64,000 nucleotides of DNA from Acidobacteriota bacterium (GCA_014584695.1 JACTMI010000036.1:159594-223593); one strand, 5' to 3'. Numbered from the stretch's first letter, positions 24,843-34,657 are shown. Notes: generated by a model not told the origin, from the letters alone. Made by a program: numbers and translations.

Positions 24843-26378
24843 TCAGACGTCGAAGTGGACACCCTGGGCGAGCGGCAGCGAGGTGCCGTAGTTGATCGTG
24901 CAGGTCTGCCGGCGCATGTAGATCTTCCAGGAGTCGGAGCCGGCCTCGCGGCCGCCGCCGGTCTCTTTCTCGCCGCCGAAGGCGCCGCCGATCTCGGCCC
25001 CTGACGTGCCGATGTTGACGTTGGCGATGCCGCAGTCGCTGCCGTCGACCGACAGGAACTGCTCCGCCGCCCGCATGTCGAGGGTGAAGATGGCCGAGGA
25101 GAGCCCTTGCGGCACCGCGTTGTGGAGCGCGATCGCCTCGTCGAGCGTCTCGTACTCGAAGATGTAGAGGATCGGCGCGAAGGTCTCCTCGCAGGTGATC
25201 GGCATGTGCGGGATCGCCTCGACCAGGGTCGGCTCGACGAAGAAGCCGGGGCGATCGAGCACCTTGCCGCCGTGGAGGATGCGGCCGCCCTGCTCGATCA
25301 CCCGCACGAGCGCCTGACGATAGTCCTCGACCGCCCGCTGGTGGATGAGCGGACCCATGAGCGTCGCCGGATCGGCCGGATCGCCGATCCGGATCGAGGA
25401 GTAGGCCTTGACCAGCCGCTGCTTCATGTCCGCCGCGACCGACTTGTGCAGCAGCAGACGCCGGGTCGAGGTGCAGCGCTGCCCGGCCGTCCCGACGGCG
25501 GCGAACAGCACGGCGCGCAGCGCGAGGTCGAGGTCGGCGCCCTCGGTGACCAGGATGCCGTTGTTGCCGCCCAGCTCGAGGATGGTGCGGCCGAGCCGGT
25601 CGGCGACGACCTTGCCGATCGAGCGGCCCATGGCGGTCGAGCCCGTCGCCGAGATCAGGGGGAAGCGGCGGTCGGCCGAGAGCGGCGCTCCGACCGTGTG
25701 GCGGTCGCCGATCGCCAGATTGAAGATCGGCGGCGCGCCGTTCTCGGCCAGCACCCGCTCGGCGATCTTGGTCACCGCGACGGCGCACAGCGGCGCCTGC
25801 TCCGAGGGCTTCCAGAGCGTCGAGTCACCGCACACGGCGGCGATCATCGAGTTCCAGGCCCAGACCGCGACCGGGAAGTTGAAGGCGGTGATGACACCGA
25901 CCGGACCGAGCGGGTGCCACTGCTCGTACATCCGGTGGAGCGGGCGCTCCGAGTGCATCGACAGGCCGTAGAGCTGGCGCGACAGGCCGACGGCGAAGTC
26001 GGCCATGTCGATCATCTCCTGCACCTCGCCCAGCCCTTCGCTGCGAATCTTGCCGACCTCGAGCGTGACCAGCAGGCCGAGGTCTTCCTTGTGGCGGCGC
26101 AGGGCGTCTCCGAGCTGGCGAACGATCTCGCCCCGCCGTGGCGCGGGCCACCGCTTCCAGGCGTCGAAGGCCTGCGCGGTCGCGTGGGCGACGCGCTCGT
26201 AGTCGGCGTTCGACACCTCGTGCACGGCGGCGATCGGTTCGCCGGTGGCGGGGTTCAAGGAGTGGACGACTTTGCCGCTGGGCTCGAACCACTCACCGGC
26301 GAAGGCGCCGGAGTTCTCCTCGGCGAGACCGAGGCGGGCGAGGGCGGACGAGATCGAGGACGGGCTCGTGACGGTCAT
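24843..26378 (-). CDS. Alpha-aminoadipic semialdehyde dehydrogenase (ALDH7 family)
   Basis: 511 residues, full ALDH length. NAD-binding ATGSTAMG, general base glutamate in ELGGNN, nucleophile Cys302 in GTAGQRCTSTRR. The FNFPVAVWAWNSMIAAVCGD and GGGREAGSDSWKIYMRR stretches are typical of the ALDH7A1/antiquitin group rather than betaine aldehyde enzymes. It oxidises 2-aminoadipate 6-semialdehyde to 2-aminoadipate. The lysine 6-aminotransferase two genes away makes that semialdehyde, so together they form a lysine degradation route. Confidence 0.9.
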   Translation of the reverse strand: MTVTSPSSISSALARLGLAEENSGAFAGEWFEPSGKVVHSLNPATGEPIAAVHEVSNADYERVAHATAQAFDAWKRWPAPRRGEIVRQLGDALRRHKEDLGLLVTLEVGKIRSEGLGEVQEMIDMADFAVGLSRQLYGLSMHSERPLHRMYEQWHPLGPVGVITAFNFPVAVWAWNSMIAAVCGDSTLWKPSEQAPLCAVAVTKIAERVLAENGAPPIFNLAIGDRHTVGAPLSADRRFPLISATGSTAMGRSIGKVVADRLGRTILELGGNNGILVTEGADLDLALRAVLFAAVGTAGQRCTSTRRLLLHKSVAADMKQRLVKAYSSIRIGDPADPATLMGPLIHQRAVEDYRQALVRVIEQGGRILHGGKVLDRPGFFVEPTLVEAIPHMPITCEETFAPILYIFEYETLDEAIALHNAVPQGLSSAIFTLDMRAAEQFLSVDGSDCGIANVNIGTSGAEIGGAFGGEKETGGGREAGSDSWKIYMRRQTCTINYGTSLPLAQGVHFDV

Positions 26379-26464
26379 CGGGGGCTCCGTGGGGGGGACT
26401 GCCTGCCGGCGGTCGAGGAAGGTCGAGCGCCGAGCTGAATTCTAGCGCACGGGCCAAGGGTAGG

Positions 26465-28429
26465 ATGCCGCCAGCCATGCCCACCCTCGGCGCGCTGGCG
26501 CCTGCTCTCCTGCTGGCGCTGTTCGGCTTCTGGTGCGGGACTTTCCGGGGCGCGGCGGCTTGGCCCCAGGCCGCGCTAGGTCCGGCGGTCCTGCTGCTGG
26601 TCGCGCTCGCGGGCGCGCGCTCGGCCGTCGACCCGCTAGGCCTCGGCCGCGCCGGTCGCCTCCTGCCCTGGGCGGCGTTCGCGGCGGCGCTCGCCAGCTG
26701 GAGCGCGTCGCCCGTGCCCCGTGCCGGCCGCGTCGGCTTGATGCTCGCGCCGGCGCTTCTCTGGGCAGTCCCGGCGCTGGCGCGCGCTTGGTCTACGGCG
26801 AGCCGCCGGGACCTCGGTATCGCCGCCTGGGCCGCCTCCGTGGCCGCGGTGGCGGGCACCGCGCTCGGACAACAGGTGGCGACTTCCGGCCACCGCGCGG
26901 CGCTGCCGCTCGGGCACCACAACCTGCTGGCCGCCTTTCTGGTCATCACTCTGCCGGTGGCGGCGCTGGCCTGGCGCCGACCCGGGCTCTCCCGCGTGCT
27001 CGCGGTCGCCGCGGTCATCCTGGGTGTCGCCGCCGTGCTCGCCAGCCGCTCGTGGCTCGGACTGCTGGCGCTCGCGGCGATTCTGCTGGTGGCCAGCCGC
27101 CGGCTGCCGCGGCTGCGCCGGCTCGTGGCCGGGCTCGCCCTGCTGGCCCTCGCAGCGCTGGTGCCGCGCGCGGAGCGGATGCTCGCCGGAGCGGATCTGT
27201 CGGCCAGCGGCCGGTGGGTCTACGCCCGCGCCGCGCTCGAGGGTCTGGCGGCGCGGCCGGCCCCCGGCTGGGGGCCGGGGTCGACTCCGTGGCTGCTCGC
27301 CGAGTGGCTGCGACCGCTGCCGGGGGTCAATCCACCGGGCGAGGTGGTCGGGGAGGCCCACTCGCTGCCGCTCCAGGTGGCGTTCGAGCTGGGCCTGCCC
27401 GGCTTGGCGCTGCTGATCGGCGTCGGCGGCCTGTTCGTGCTGCGGCGTTGGCGGGCGCTCGAGTCGGTCCAGGATCCCGCGCTCTCGCGCGCCGGTCTGC
27501 TCGGACTCGGCGCGGGCGCGATCGTGGCATTGGGCGGTGCCCACCTGTCGGTGCCGGCGATACCCGTGGCGCTCATGGCGGCGGCCGCGGCGACCCTCGT
27601 CGGCGCGGCTGCGGCGCCGCGCGGGGCCGGCTGGCTGGGTCAGGCGATCGTGGCGGGCTATGTCGTTTCGGCCTGCATCGTGCTGTCGGGGCCGGTGCGT
27701 GCCCACGCCGCGTACGAACGGGGGCGCGCGGCCCCCTCCCGCGGCGCGGCCGTGGCCTCGCTGGCGCGAGCGGTGGCGCTCGATCCCGGCTTTCCGCTCT
27801 ATCGCGCGCGCGCCGCCTGGGCGTCGGAGGCAACCGCGGTGGAGCGAGCCGCGGCGTCCCGCCGAGCCGCCAGCGAGGCGCGCGGCGTGGCGGCGCTCTG
27901 GCTGCGCAGCGGCGTCGATTCGTTCGAGGCCGGCGAGTACGAAGCGTCGCGTTCGGCGTTCGAGGCGGCGATGGCGCTCGATCCGTTGAGCGGTGTGCCG
28001 CCGTTTCTCGCCTTCGTCGCCAGTGGGGGCGAGGACCTCGATTGCGCGGCGCGCGCGCTCGCGGCGGAGCCGCGCCTGGCCGCGGCGACGTTCTGGCGGC
28101 GCGTGCCCGCGGCCCGGGAGCGCGCGCTCGCGCGGCTCGCAACCTGGCCCGGCCTGCCGCCGGGCTACGGGGCAGAGCTGGCGAGGAGGCTGGAGCCGGT
28201 CCCGGAGCCCGCCGACGACGAGGTCGATCTCGCCGTGCAGATGGACGTGACGCCGGCTCTCGCCGTGTCGCTCCACCAGTTTCGCCGCTCGCCCTGGGTG
28301 GTCGACGTGGCGCGCGTCCGCCTCGAGCGGCGGACGGTAAGGGGACTCTCGGGAGTCGCCTCGGCCGTGCGAGTCGGGACGCCGAAGTCGGCCTTCCCTC
28401 ACGACCGCTGCGCGCCGGCCGACGCCTGA
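26465..28429 (+). CDS. O-antigen ligase/polymerase-like membrane protein with TPR-like tail
   Basis: 654 residues. About 11 membrane segments in the first 420 residues. The Wzy_C/WaaL pattern is visible: GHHNLLAAFLVITLPVA, a periplasmic loop with GWGPGSTPWLLAEWLRP, and EAHSLPLQVAFELGLPG. The C-terminal 200 residues are helical and repeat-like (AVASLARAVALDPGFPLYRA, EYEASRSAFEAAMALDPLSG). Expected role: joining or polymerising lipid-linked glycans at the periplasmic face. There is no other polysaccharide gene nearby. An ATG at 26477 is an alternative start. It is divergent from ALDH7 and convergent to the aminotransferase. Confidence 0.75.
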   Translation: MPPAMPTLGALAPALLLALFGFWCGTFRGAAAWPQAALGPAVLLLVALAGARSAVDPLGLGRAGRLLPWAAFAAALASWSASPVPRAGRVGLMLAPALLWAVPALARAWSTASRRDLGIAAWAASVAAVAGTALGQQVATSGHRAALPLGHHNLLAAFLVITLPVAALAWRRPGLSRVLAVAAVILGVAAVLASRSWLGLLALAAILLVASRRLPRLRRLVAGLALLALAALVPRAERMLAGADLSASGRWVYARAALEGLAARPAPGWGPGSTPWLLAEWLRPLPGVNPPGEVVGEAHSLPLQVAFELGLPGLALLIGVGGLFVLRRWRALESVQDPALSRAGLLGLGAGAIVALGGAHLSVPAIPVALMAAAAATLVGAAAAPRGAGWLGQAIVAGYVVSACIVLSGPVRAHAAYERGRAAPSRGAAVASLARAVALDPGFPLYRARAAWASEATAVERAAASRRAASEARGVAALWLRSGVDSFEAGEYEASRSAFEAAMALDPLSGVPPFLAFVASGGEDLDCAARALAAEPRLAAATFWRRVPAARERALARLATWPGLPPGYGAELARRLEPVPEPADDEVDLAVQMDVTPALAVSLHQFRRSPWVVDVARVRLERRTVRGLSGVASAVRVGTPKSAFPHDRCAPADA

Positions 28430-28431
28430 TC

Positions 28432-29775
28432 TCAGACCAACAGCGTGTGGAGGGCCCGCTCGATGCGCAGCAGGCCTTCGGTCGCTTCGTCCGCGGAGAG
28501 CACGAGCGGCGGGCGCATGCGGATGGCGCGCTCGCCGGAGGCGAGGCCGAGCACGTCGGCCTGATTCAGCGCCGCCAGCGCCCGCGCGCGGGTGTCGCCG
28601 TCCGGCAGGTCGAAGGCCACGAACAGGCCGCGGCCGCGGGCGTTGGTGACCTTGCCTGGGAAGACCGCCTCGAGACGCCGGAGGCCGTCGAGCAGGTGAG
28701 CGCCGACGCGCGCGGCGTTCTCGAGCAGCCCGTCCTCCTCGATGATCTCGATGACCCGCTGGCAGCGCACCATGTCGACCAGGTTGCCGCCCCAGGTCGA
28801 GTTGATGCGCGAGGAGACCCGGAAGACGGACTCGACCTCGTCGACCCGCGGGCCGGCGGCGATGCCGCATACCTGGGTCTTCTTGGCGAAGGCGAAGACG
28901 TCCGGCTCGACGCCGAAGTGCTCGAACGCCCACCACTTGCCGGTGGTGCCGAAGCCGGTCTGGACCTCGTCGAATACCAGCAGGAATTCGTGCTGGTCCG
29001 CCAACTCGCGCAGGCGCCGCAGGAACTCGGGACGAAAGTGGTTGTCGCCGCCCTCGCCCTGGATCGGTTCGATGATCAGGCAGGCGATGTCGTGCGGGTA
29101 CGCGGCGACGGCGCGCTCGATCTCGGCGACGGCGCGCGACTCCGCCGCGATCGTCTCGGCGAGGTTGCCGGGCTCGATCGGGAAGCGCAGCTTCGGATTG
29201 CTGACGCGCGGCCAGGGGAACTTGGGGAAGTACTGGATCTTGCGCGGGTCGGCGGTGTTGGTCAGCGACAGCGTGTAGCCGCTGCGGCCGTGGAATGCGT
29301 CGCGGAAGTGAATCACCTGCGTACCCAGCTCGCCCCGCCTGGCGGCCAGGTTCTTGCGAACCTTCCAGTCGAAGGCGACCTTGAGCGCGTTCTCGACCGC
29401 CATGGCGCCGCCTTCGACGAAGAAGAGGCGCCGCCGGAAGGGTGCCGGCACCGTGCGCGCGAAGGTCTCGACGAACTCGGCGAGGAAGGTCGTGTAGACG
29501 TCCGAGTTGGCCGGCTTGTTGAGCGCGGGCGGCAGGATGCGCGCGGCCATCGCGGGGTTGACGAGCTTGGGGTGGTTGAAGCCGATCGGCGTGGTCGAGA
29601 AGTGGCCGAACAGGTCGAGCATGTCCCGCCCGCGCACGGCGTCGTGCAACCAGACGCCGTGGCTCTTCTCGATGTCCTGCACCAGGTGGTAGCCGTCCAC
29701 CAGGATGTGTTGCGACAGGCTCTCGCGCACGTCCGCGGCGGCGACGCGGAGGGAGTTCTGAACGGTCGTGGTCAT
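28432..29775 (-). CDS. lat: L-lysine 6-aminotransferase (PLP-dependent)
   Basis: 447 residues of class III aminotransferase fold. Signatures: FFVEGGAMAVENALKVAFDW, LIIEPIQGEGGDNHFR, VFDEVQTGFGTTGKWWAFEH, and the PLP lysine in FAFAKKTQVCG. The GAMAVENALK and GTTGKWWAFEHFGVEPD stretches match actinobacterial lysine epsilon-aminotransferases rather than ornithine or GABA enzymes. It transfers the 6-amino group of lysine to 2-oxoglutarate, giving aminoadipate semialdehyde for the nearby ALDH7. Confidence 0.9.
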   Translation of the reverse strand: MTTTVQNSLRVAAADVRESLSQHILVDGYHLVQDIEKSHGVWLHDAVRGRDMLDLFGHFSTTPIGFNHPKLVNPAMAARILPPALNKPANSDVYTTFLAEFVETFARTVPAPFRRRLFFVEGGAMAVENALKVAFDWKVRKNLAARRGELGTQVIHFRDAFHGRSGYTLSLTNTADPRKIQYFPKFPWPRVSNPKLRFPIEPGNLAETIAAESRAVAEIERAVAAYPHDIACLIIEPIQGEGGDNHFRPEFLRRLRELADQHEFLLVFDEVQTGFGTTGKWWAFEHFGVEPDVFAFAKKTQVCGIAAGPRVDEVESVFRVSSRINSTWGGNLVDMVRCQRVIEIIEEDGLLENAARVGAHLLDGLRRLEAVFPGKVTNARGRGLFVAFDLPDGDTRARALAALNQADVLGLASGERAIRMRPPLVLSADEATEGLLRIERALHTLLV

Positions 29776-29866
29776 GGCTTGCCTCGAGGCTCGGAAGGGC
29801 GCCGGCGGGGCGCCCGGGAGATGTGGCGAATGGAGCGCAGGACGAACGCCTACGCCAGCCAGTCTA

Positions 29867-31030
29867 TCAACCGCTCTTCGACGGGGTCAACGCGCGGGGG
29901 TCGGCGGCGATCGCACCGTCGAGGCTCGGGTCCGCCTCGATGATGCGGTTGCGGCCGCCTTCCTTGGCCCGGTACATCGCGGAGTCGGAGAGCCGCAGGA
30001 GCAGGCTCTTGGCGGCCTGCAGGTCGCGGCGCTGCCCGGTGATCGCCAGGGTGGCGATGCCGATGGAGCAGCTGATCCCCGTCAAGTGGAGCGGCTCGGT
30101 CTGGATCTCGCCGGCGCGCTGGCAGAAGGTCGCCGCGAAGATCTCGGCGCGGATCCGTTCCGCCAGCGCGGTGGCTTGGCGGGCGTCGTACCCCGGGACC
30201 GCGATCACGAACTCGTCGCCCCCGTAGCGGGCGACGATCGCAGGGGGCTCGTCGACGAGCTTGCGCAACAGGTGCCCGACCTCGCGCAGAACCTGGCTGC
30301 CGGCCAGGTGGCCGTGATGGTCGTTGACGTGCTTGAAGAAGTCGAGATCGAGGAAGAGCAGCGCCAGGTCCCGGCCCTCGGCGCTGGCGCTCGAGATCGC
30401 CTGTTCGAGCGCCGAATGCAGGTAGCGGTCGTTGTAGAGGCCGGTCAGGTTGTCGCGCTTGGCGAACTCGTGGGCGAGCTTGCCGTCGAGGACGTTCTGG
30501 ATCGCGATCGCGATGTAGTCGGCGAAGATCTCCAGCAGGTCGCGGTCGCGCTCGCTGAAGTGCGCGGCGCCCCTGCGGTTGATCAGCTCGAGCACGCCGC
30601 AGACCTCGACGCCGATCCGGATCGGGATCGCCACCAGCGAGCGGGTCCGGTACTCCGTCTCCCGGTCCATGCTCGGGTCGAAGAGCCGGTCGGTGGGGGC
30701 GTCGGTGGTGAGATGCGCCCGCCCCCGCTGGTAGACGTGGCCGGCGATGCCGCGCGCGGCCGAAATGGCCTGGCCGACCAGCTGATCGGCCTTGTCCCCG
30801 AAAGCGGCGAGGAAGGTGAGCCGGTTGCGGCTGCGGTCGGCGTGCTTCTCGCGCGGGTCGTCGAGCAGGATCGAGCCGGCCTCCGAGGGCACGAACTCGT
30901 TGGCCTTGCGCAAGACCTCCACCAGGTTGTCGGCCAGGCTGAGCTCGAGCGGAAAGTGCGGCGGATTCGCACGCTGCCTCTCGAGGAAGCGCTCGAGCGC
31001 TGGGGGGTCGAGACTCAGGACATCCACCAT
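29867..31030 (-). CDS. GAF-GGDEF diguanylate cyclase
   Basis: 387 residues. A GAF domain (about 40-195, with RTRSLVAIPIRIGVEVCGVLELIN) precedes a GGDEF domain (about 205-370). The active-site loop is intact as RYGGDEFVIAV. The usual inhibitory RxxD site upstream of it is absent (EPPA in its place), so product inhibition at that site is unlikely. There is no membrane segment, so it should be cytosolic and sense a small ligand through GAF. The ATG at 31030 has a poor ribosome site. Confidence 0.88.
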   Translation of the reverse strand: MVDVLSLDPPALERFLERQRANPPHFPLELSLADNLVEVLRKANEFVPSEAGSILLDDPREKHADRSRNRLTFLAAFGDKADQLVGQAISAARGIAGHVYQRGRAHLTTDAPTDRLFDPSMDRETEYRTRSLVAIPIRIGVEVCGVLELINRRGAAHFSERDRDLLEIFADYIAIAIQNVLDGKLAHEFAKRDNLTGLYNDRYLHSALEQAISSASAEGRDLALLFLDLDFFKHVNDHHGHLAGSQVLREVGHLLRKLVDEPPAIVARYGGDEFVIAVPGYDARQATALAERIRAEIFAATFCQRAGEIQTEPLHLTGISCSIGIATLAITGQRRDLQAAKSLLLRLSDSAMYRAKEGGRNRIIEADPSLDGAIAADPRALTPSKSG

Positions 31031-31089
31031 GGCGAATCCGCTGACCGTCGGCTTGTTGCCGGAAACGATAGCAGATGAGGCCGGAAGCC

Positions 31090-32862
31090 TCAGCGCAACG
31101 CCGCCGCCGCCCGCTTGGAGCGCTCGACGATCTCCTGGCGCAGGTGCCCGACGTCGGACAGCTCGGGAGCGTGCCGCAGGTAGTCGATCTCCTCCAGCAG
31201 CGAGGTCAGCCGGGTCCGGGCTTCGGCGCCGACCCCGAGGGCGTCGAGCCTGCCGCCGAGCTCGGCCAAGGGAACCTCGAGTGGCAGACCGAAGCGGGCC
31301 CAGAGGAATGCCCGCCAAGCCCGCTCGAAGCCGTCGGCGGCGGCGCGAGGCGGCTCGAGTGCCGCCGCCTCCAGCGCGCCCGAAAGCCTTCGCCGCGCGT
31401 CCTGGCCGCCGCCGGCCGCGCGCTTGCCGAGGACGAAGCCGAGGGCCAGGAGCGCGACGACCCCGCCAGCGCCGAGCAGCCAGAGCGGGGCCGGCATCGC
31501 CGCGGGAGAATGGATCTCGATGGCGGGGGACTCGCCTGCGATGGGCGCGGCCGCGTCCGGCGTCGCCGCGGCCTCGGCCACGCCGGCCCGAACGGTGAGC
31601 TTTCGCCGCGGCGAGGTGGCCGAGCGGAAGGCCTTCGCGGCCGGGTCGAAGCGCACCACTTCGAGACCCGGCAGCTCGTACTCTCCGGGCCGCTCGGGGA
31701 CCACCACGTAGCTCCACTCCTGGCGCGCGAGCAGCCGTCCGCCGGCCGTCCGCTCCCGCGTTTCCACCCGGGGAGGATAGGCCCGCAAGCCGCTCGGCAC
31801 CTCGAGCGTCGGGGCGACCAGGCTCTGCAGGTTCCCTCGGCTCTCGAGCTGCACCGTCAGGGTGACGGCGCTGCCGACCTCGGTGGCGTCGCGATCGATC
31901 CGGCTCTCCAGCGCGAGGTCGCCCACCACGCCCTGGAACTCCGGCGGCGCGGCGGGCAGGGGGCGCACCTCGACGGTCACCGGCCGCGTGCGCACGCGCT
32001 GGGGCCGCGGCGTCGCGAAGGGACCGAAGAACCCCGCCTCGGCGACCCGGATCACCAGGTCGACGTCGATGCCGGCGATTTCGATCTGGCCGGGCTGGAG
32101 GGGATAGAGCGCCCGTTGCAGCATCACGACCTTGCCGAAGCGCTCGCCGTCCAGGGTCACCCACTCGGGACGCGCCTTGTCGGGCAGGCTGACCTCGCGC
32201 GCCCAGAAGCCGCGCAGGTCGGGCAGCGAGAGCGGATTGAACGAGCTGACATCGGCCTGGGTGTAGAGCACCAAGCGGTAAGAGATCTGCTCTCCGACCC
32301 AGGCCGAAGTGGGCTCCACCTCGGCGCGCACCATCACTTTGGGCTGCGTCGCCGCGGCTCGACGGCGCTCGAAGCGGCGCGAGTCGAAGAGGCTCTCGAA
32401 CGGGTCGGCGAGAGGGTCGCGAGTGGCTGGCCCGGAGGCGCCGGGCCGGCCGGCCGGCGCCTCTTCGACGACCGTGATCTCCTGATCGGGCAACGAGGTC
32501 TCGCGCCCGTCGATCGCCACGCGGAGCGACAGGACACGGGCGGGACCGACCCGCACGGGGCGCAGCCGCCAGATCAGCTGCACCGTGCTCGAGGTCCGTC
32601 CGTTGACCCAGCTGTGGCTCTGCGCCTGGACCGGCCCCGACACGATCTCGAGGTTTTCGAGGTCGAAATCCGGATGCAAGGTGGGTCCGCCGAAGCCCGA
32701 GCTGGCGACCTGCAATTCGAGCGTGGCGACTTCGTCGAGCCCGATCGGGTCAGGTACCAGTCGCGCCGAGATCCGTGGCTCCTCCGCCGCGCGGAGGGTG
32801 CCGGCGGCGGCAGCCAGCGCGACGCCGAACACGAGAGCGAGACCCGGCCGGAGCCTGCTCAC
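31090..32862 (-). CDS. BatD family protein
   Basis: 590 residues. Signal peptide to about residue 26, then repeated beta-sandwich domains (ARLVPDPIGLDEVATLELQV, VMVRAEVEPTSAWVGEQISY, ESRIDRDATEVGSAVTLTVQ). A membrane segment lies at about 460-485 (LWLLGAGGVVALLALGFVLG), with a short cytoplasmic tail. BatD is the large periplasmic member of the Bat (aerotolerance) operon. The start overlaps the preceding TPR gene stop as ATGA. It is last in a seven-gene operon. Confidence 0.85.
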   Translation of the reverse strand: MSRLRPGLALVFGVALAAAAGTLRAAEEPRISARLVPDPIGLDEVATLELQVASSGFGGPTLHPDFDLENLEIVSGPVQAQSHSWVNGRTSSTVQLIWRLRPVRVGPARVLSLRVAIDGRETSLPDQEITVVEEAPAGRPGASGPATRDPLADPFESLFDSRRFERRRAAATQPKVMVRAEVEPTSAWVGEQISYRLVLYTQADVSSFNPLSLPDLRGFWAREVSLPDKARPEWVTLDGERFGKVVMLQRALYPLQPGQIEIAGIDVDLVIRVAEAGFFGPFATPRPQRVRTRPVTVEVRPLPAAPPEFQGVVGDLALESRIDRDATEVGSAVTLTVQLESRGNLQSLVAPTLEVPSGLRAYPPRVETRERTAGGRLLARQEWSYVVVPERPGEYELPGLEVVRFDPAAKAFRSATSPRRKLTVRAGVAEAAATPDAAAPIAGESPAIEIHSPAAMPAPLWLLGAGGVVALLALGFVLGKRAAGGGQDARRRLSGALEAAALEPPRAAADGFERAWRAFLWARFGLPLEVPLAELGGRLDALGVGAEARTRLTSLLEEIDYLRHAPELSDVGHLRQEIVERSKRAAAALR

Positions 32863-33653
32863 CAGTCCTTGGCCACCTTGGCGCGAGACTGAGCTCGCTC
32901 CGATGCCTGATCGCGGCGCTGCTGGCGCTCGAGATTCTCGACCGATTGGAGGATCGCGGCGGCCTGTTCCGCGGTCATGTCGGGTTGCTCCTGGAACTGC
33001 GGCCGCGGACGCTGTCCGGAAGGCGCGTCCGGTCGGGGCTCCCCGCCCTCGGCCTCACCGCCCTCGGAAGGGGACTCCTGGGGCTCATCAGCACCTGGAC
33101 TTCCCTGAGGTTGATCCGGCGCGGGTCGTTCCTGTTGTTGTTCCTGCTGCTGTTGTTCCTGCTGTTGTTGTTCCTGCTGCTGCTGGCGCTCGAGCTCGCG
33201 CAGCGCGAGCTCGAGGTTGTGCTTGGCGGCGGCATGATCGGGCTGCCGGCGCAGCGCCTCCCGGTAGGCTTCGAGCGCACCCTGAAGGTCCCGGCCCGCG
33301 ACACGGGCGTTGCCCAGGTTGAAGTGAACCGCCGGTGCGAGCTCGGCGGGGGCATCCTCGGCGGCGCGCTCGAGGAGCTCCGCGGCACCCTCGATGCCGG
33401 CTTCGAGCCGCGCGGTGCCCGCATTGAAACGGGCCAGCGGATCGACCGGCGCCAGCCGCAGCGCCGATTCGAGGGCCGCCGCGGCCTCGGCCGGCCGTTC
33501 CCGTTCCCGCTCGGCGAGCCCGCGGCGGGTCCGCTCGTGCGGGTTGAACGCCAGCCGCTCGGCCCAGGTCGGTTCCACGGCGGCGCTGTCCGAGCCCGGC
33601 GCCGACGGATTCGCCAACAGGGCCACCAGCGGCAGGCAGTACGAGAGCTTCAC
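32859..33653 (-). CDS. BatC/BatE-like TPR protein with glutamine-rich tail
   Basis: 264 residues. Signal-like N-terminus, then TPRs (about 35-145: RPAEAAAALESALRLAPVDP, LGNARVAGRDLQGALEAYRE). A QQQQE repeat run (about 155-175) leads into a Pro/Glu-rich disordered tail that ends in basic residues. The GTG start at 33653 overlaps the BatB stop as GTGA. In Bat operons this TPR protein is thought to scaffold the VWA partners. Confidence 0.82.
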   Translation of the reverse strand: MKLSYCLPLVALLANPSAPGSDSAAVEPTWAERLAFNPHERTRRGLAERERERPAEAAAALESALRLAPVDPLARFNAGTARLEAGIEGAAELLERAAEDAPAELAPAVHFNLGNARVAGRDLQGALEAYREALRRQPDHAAAKHNLELALRELERQQQQEQQQQEQQQQEQQQERPAPDQPQGSPGADEPQESPSEGGEAEGGEPRPDAPSGQRPRPQFQEQPDMTAEQAAAILQSVENLERQQRRDQASERAQSRAKVAKDW

Positions 33654-34657
33654 GACGCAGCTCCCGCGCGCCGCCGGTAGGGGGAGAGCGCCGCCAGGGC
33701 CAGAGTCGCGCCCGCCGCCAGGGCGAGCGGCCACTGGAAGCGCTCTTCGTGCGTGTTGACGGTCGCCGAGTCGAAGCTCCGGCCCTCCATGCGGGCGATC
33801 CGGTCGACGATTGGACGGGGATCGACATCGGCCCGCGCCGCCGTGAGAAAGAGCCCCCCCGACGCCTCGGTGAGCGCGCGCAGCGGCTCGTCGTGCACGC
33901 GGCTGACCACCACCTGGCCGCGCTCGTCGCGCTTGTACTCGCCCGGCCGGCCCGGGACCGGGATGGGGCCGCCGTGGGGAGTGCCGACGCCGATCGCGTG
34001 CAGGACGATGCCGCCCTCGCGCAGCATCGAGATCACCGCTTCGACCTTCGGGCCGTGGTCCTCGCCATCGGAGAGCAGGACGATCACCCGGTGCTTCTCT
34101 CCACCTTCGGGAAACAGCTGGATCGCCCGCTCGAGGCCCGGGGAGAGCTGGGTGCCGGGGACGGGCAGGCTGCCGGGTTCGATCGCGTCCAGCAGCAGGT
34201 CGAGAACCGCGACGTCCACCGTCAGCGGCGCCATGACCACGCCGACACCCTCCGCCTGGACCAAAGCGACCCGGTTGCCCGGGAGCGCCGCGGCGAGGCG
34301 CCGCACCAGCGACTGCGCGAGCCAGAGGCGCGACGGCGGCACGTCCGCGGTGGCCATCGAAAGCGAAGTGTCGATCAGGAAGACGATGTCGACGCCGGTT
34401 CGCTCGACGGTCTGACTGGACTCCCCCCAGCGCGGTCGCGCCAGGCCGAGCGCCGCTCCAGCCAGCGCCAGCGCCAGCAGCGCGACGACGACCCAGGCCG
34501 GCCGCGGCGGGCCACCGGCACGCAGCCGCTGCGACAGGCCGCGTGCGATCCAGGCGGCTTCGGCCGCCGCCCGGCGGCGCAGGATCCACGCCGCGAGCAG
34601 CGCGGCGAGCGGCGCCAGTGCCAGCAGGGCGAGCAGATCGGGCTCCGCGAAAGTCAT
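33650..34657 (-). CDS. VWA-domain membrane protein, BatB-like
   Basis: 335 residues. Two N-terminal membrane segments and one near the C-terminus flank a von Willebrand A domain. The metal site is seen as DTSLSMATADVPPSR (DxSxS), with the later VIVLLSDGEDHGPKV. The ATG at 34657 overlaps the upstream BatA stop as ATGA. BatA and BatB pairs sit in the inner membrane with VWA domains in the periplasm. Confidence 0.88.
   Translation of the reverse strand: MTFAEPDLLALLALAPLAALLAAWILRRRAAAEAAWIARGLSQRLRAGGPPRPAWVVVALLALALAGAALGLARPRWGESSQTVERTGVDIVFLIDTSLSMATADVPPSRLWLAQSLVRRLAAALPGNRVALVQAEGVGVVMAPLTVDVAVLDLLLDAIEPGSLPVPGTQLSPGLERAIQLFPEGGEKHRVIVLLSDGEDHGPKVEAVISMLREGGIVLHAIGVGTPHGGPIPVPGRPGEYKRDERGQVVVSRVHDEPLRALTEASGGLFLTAARADVDPRPIVDRIARMEGRSFDSATVNTHEERFQWPLALAAGATLALAALSPYRRRAGAAS

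Noticed and set aside
33125..33190. Repeated GTTGTTCCTGCTG units as a possible tandem-repeat array or CRISPR
   Set aside because: The repeats encode the in-frame glutamine/glutamate run of the TPR protein; there are no spacers.
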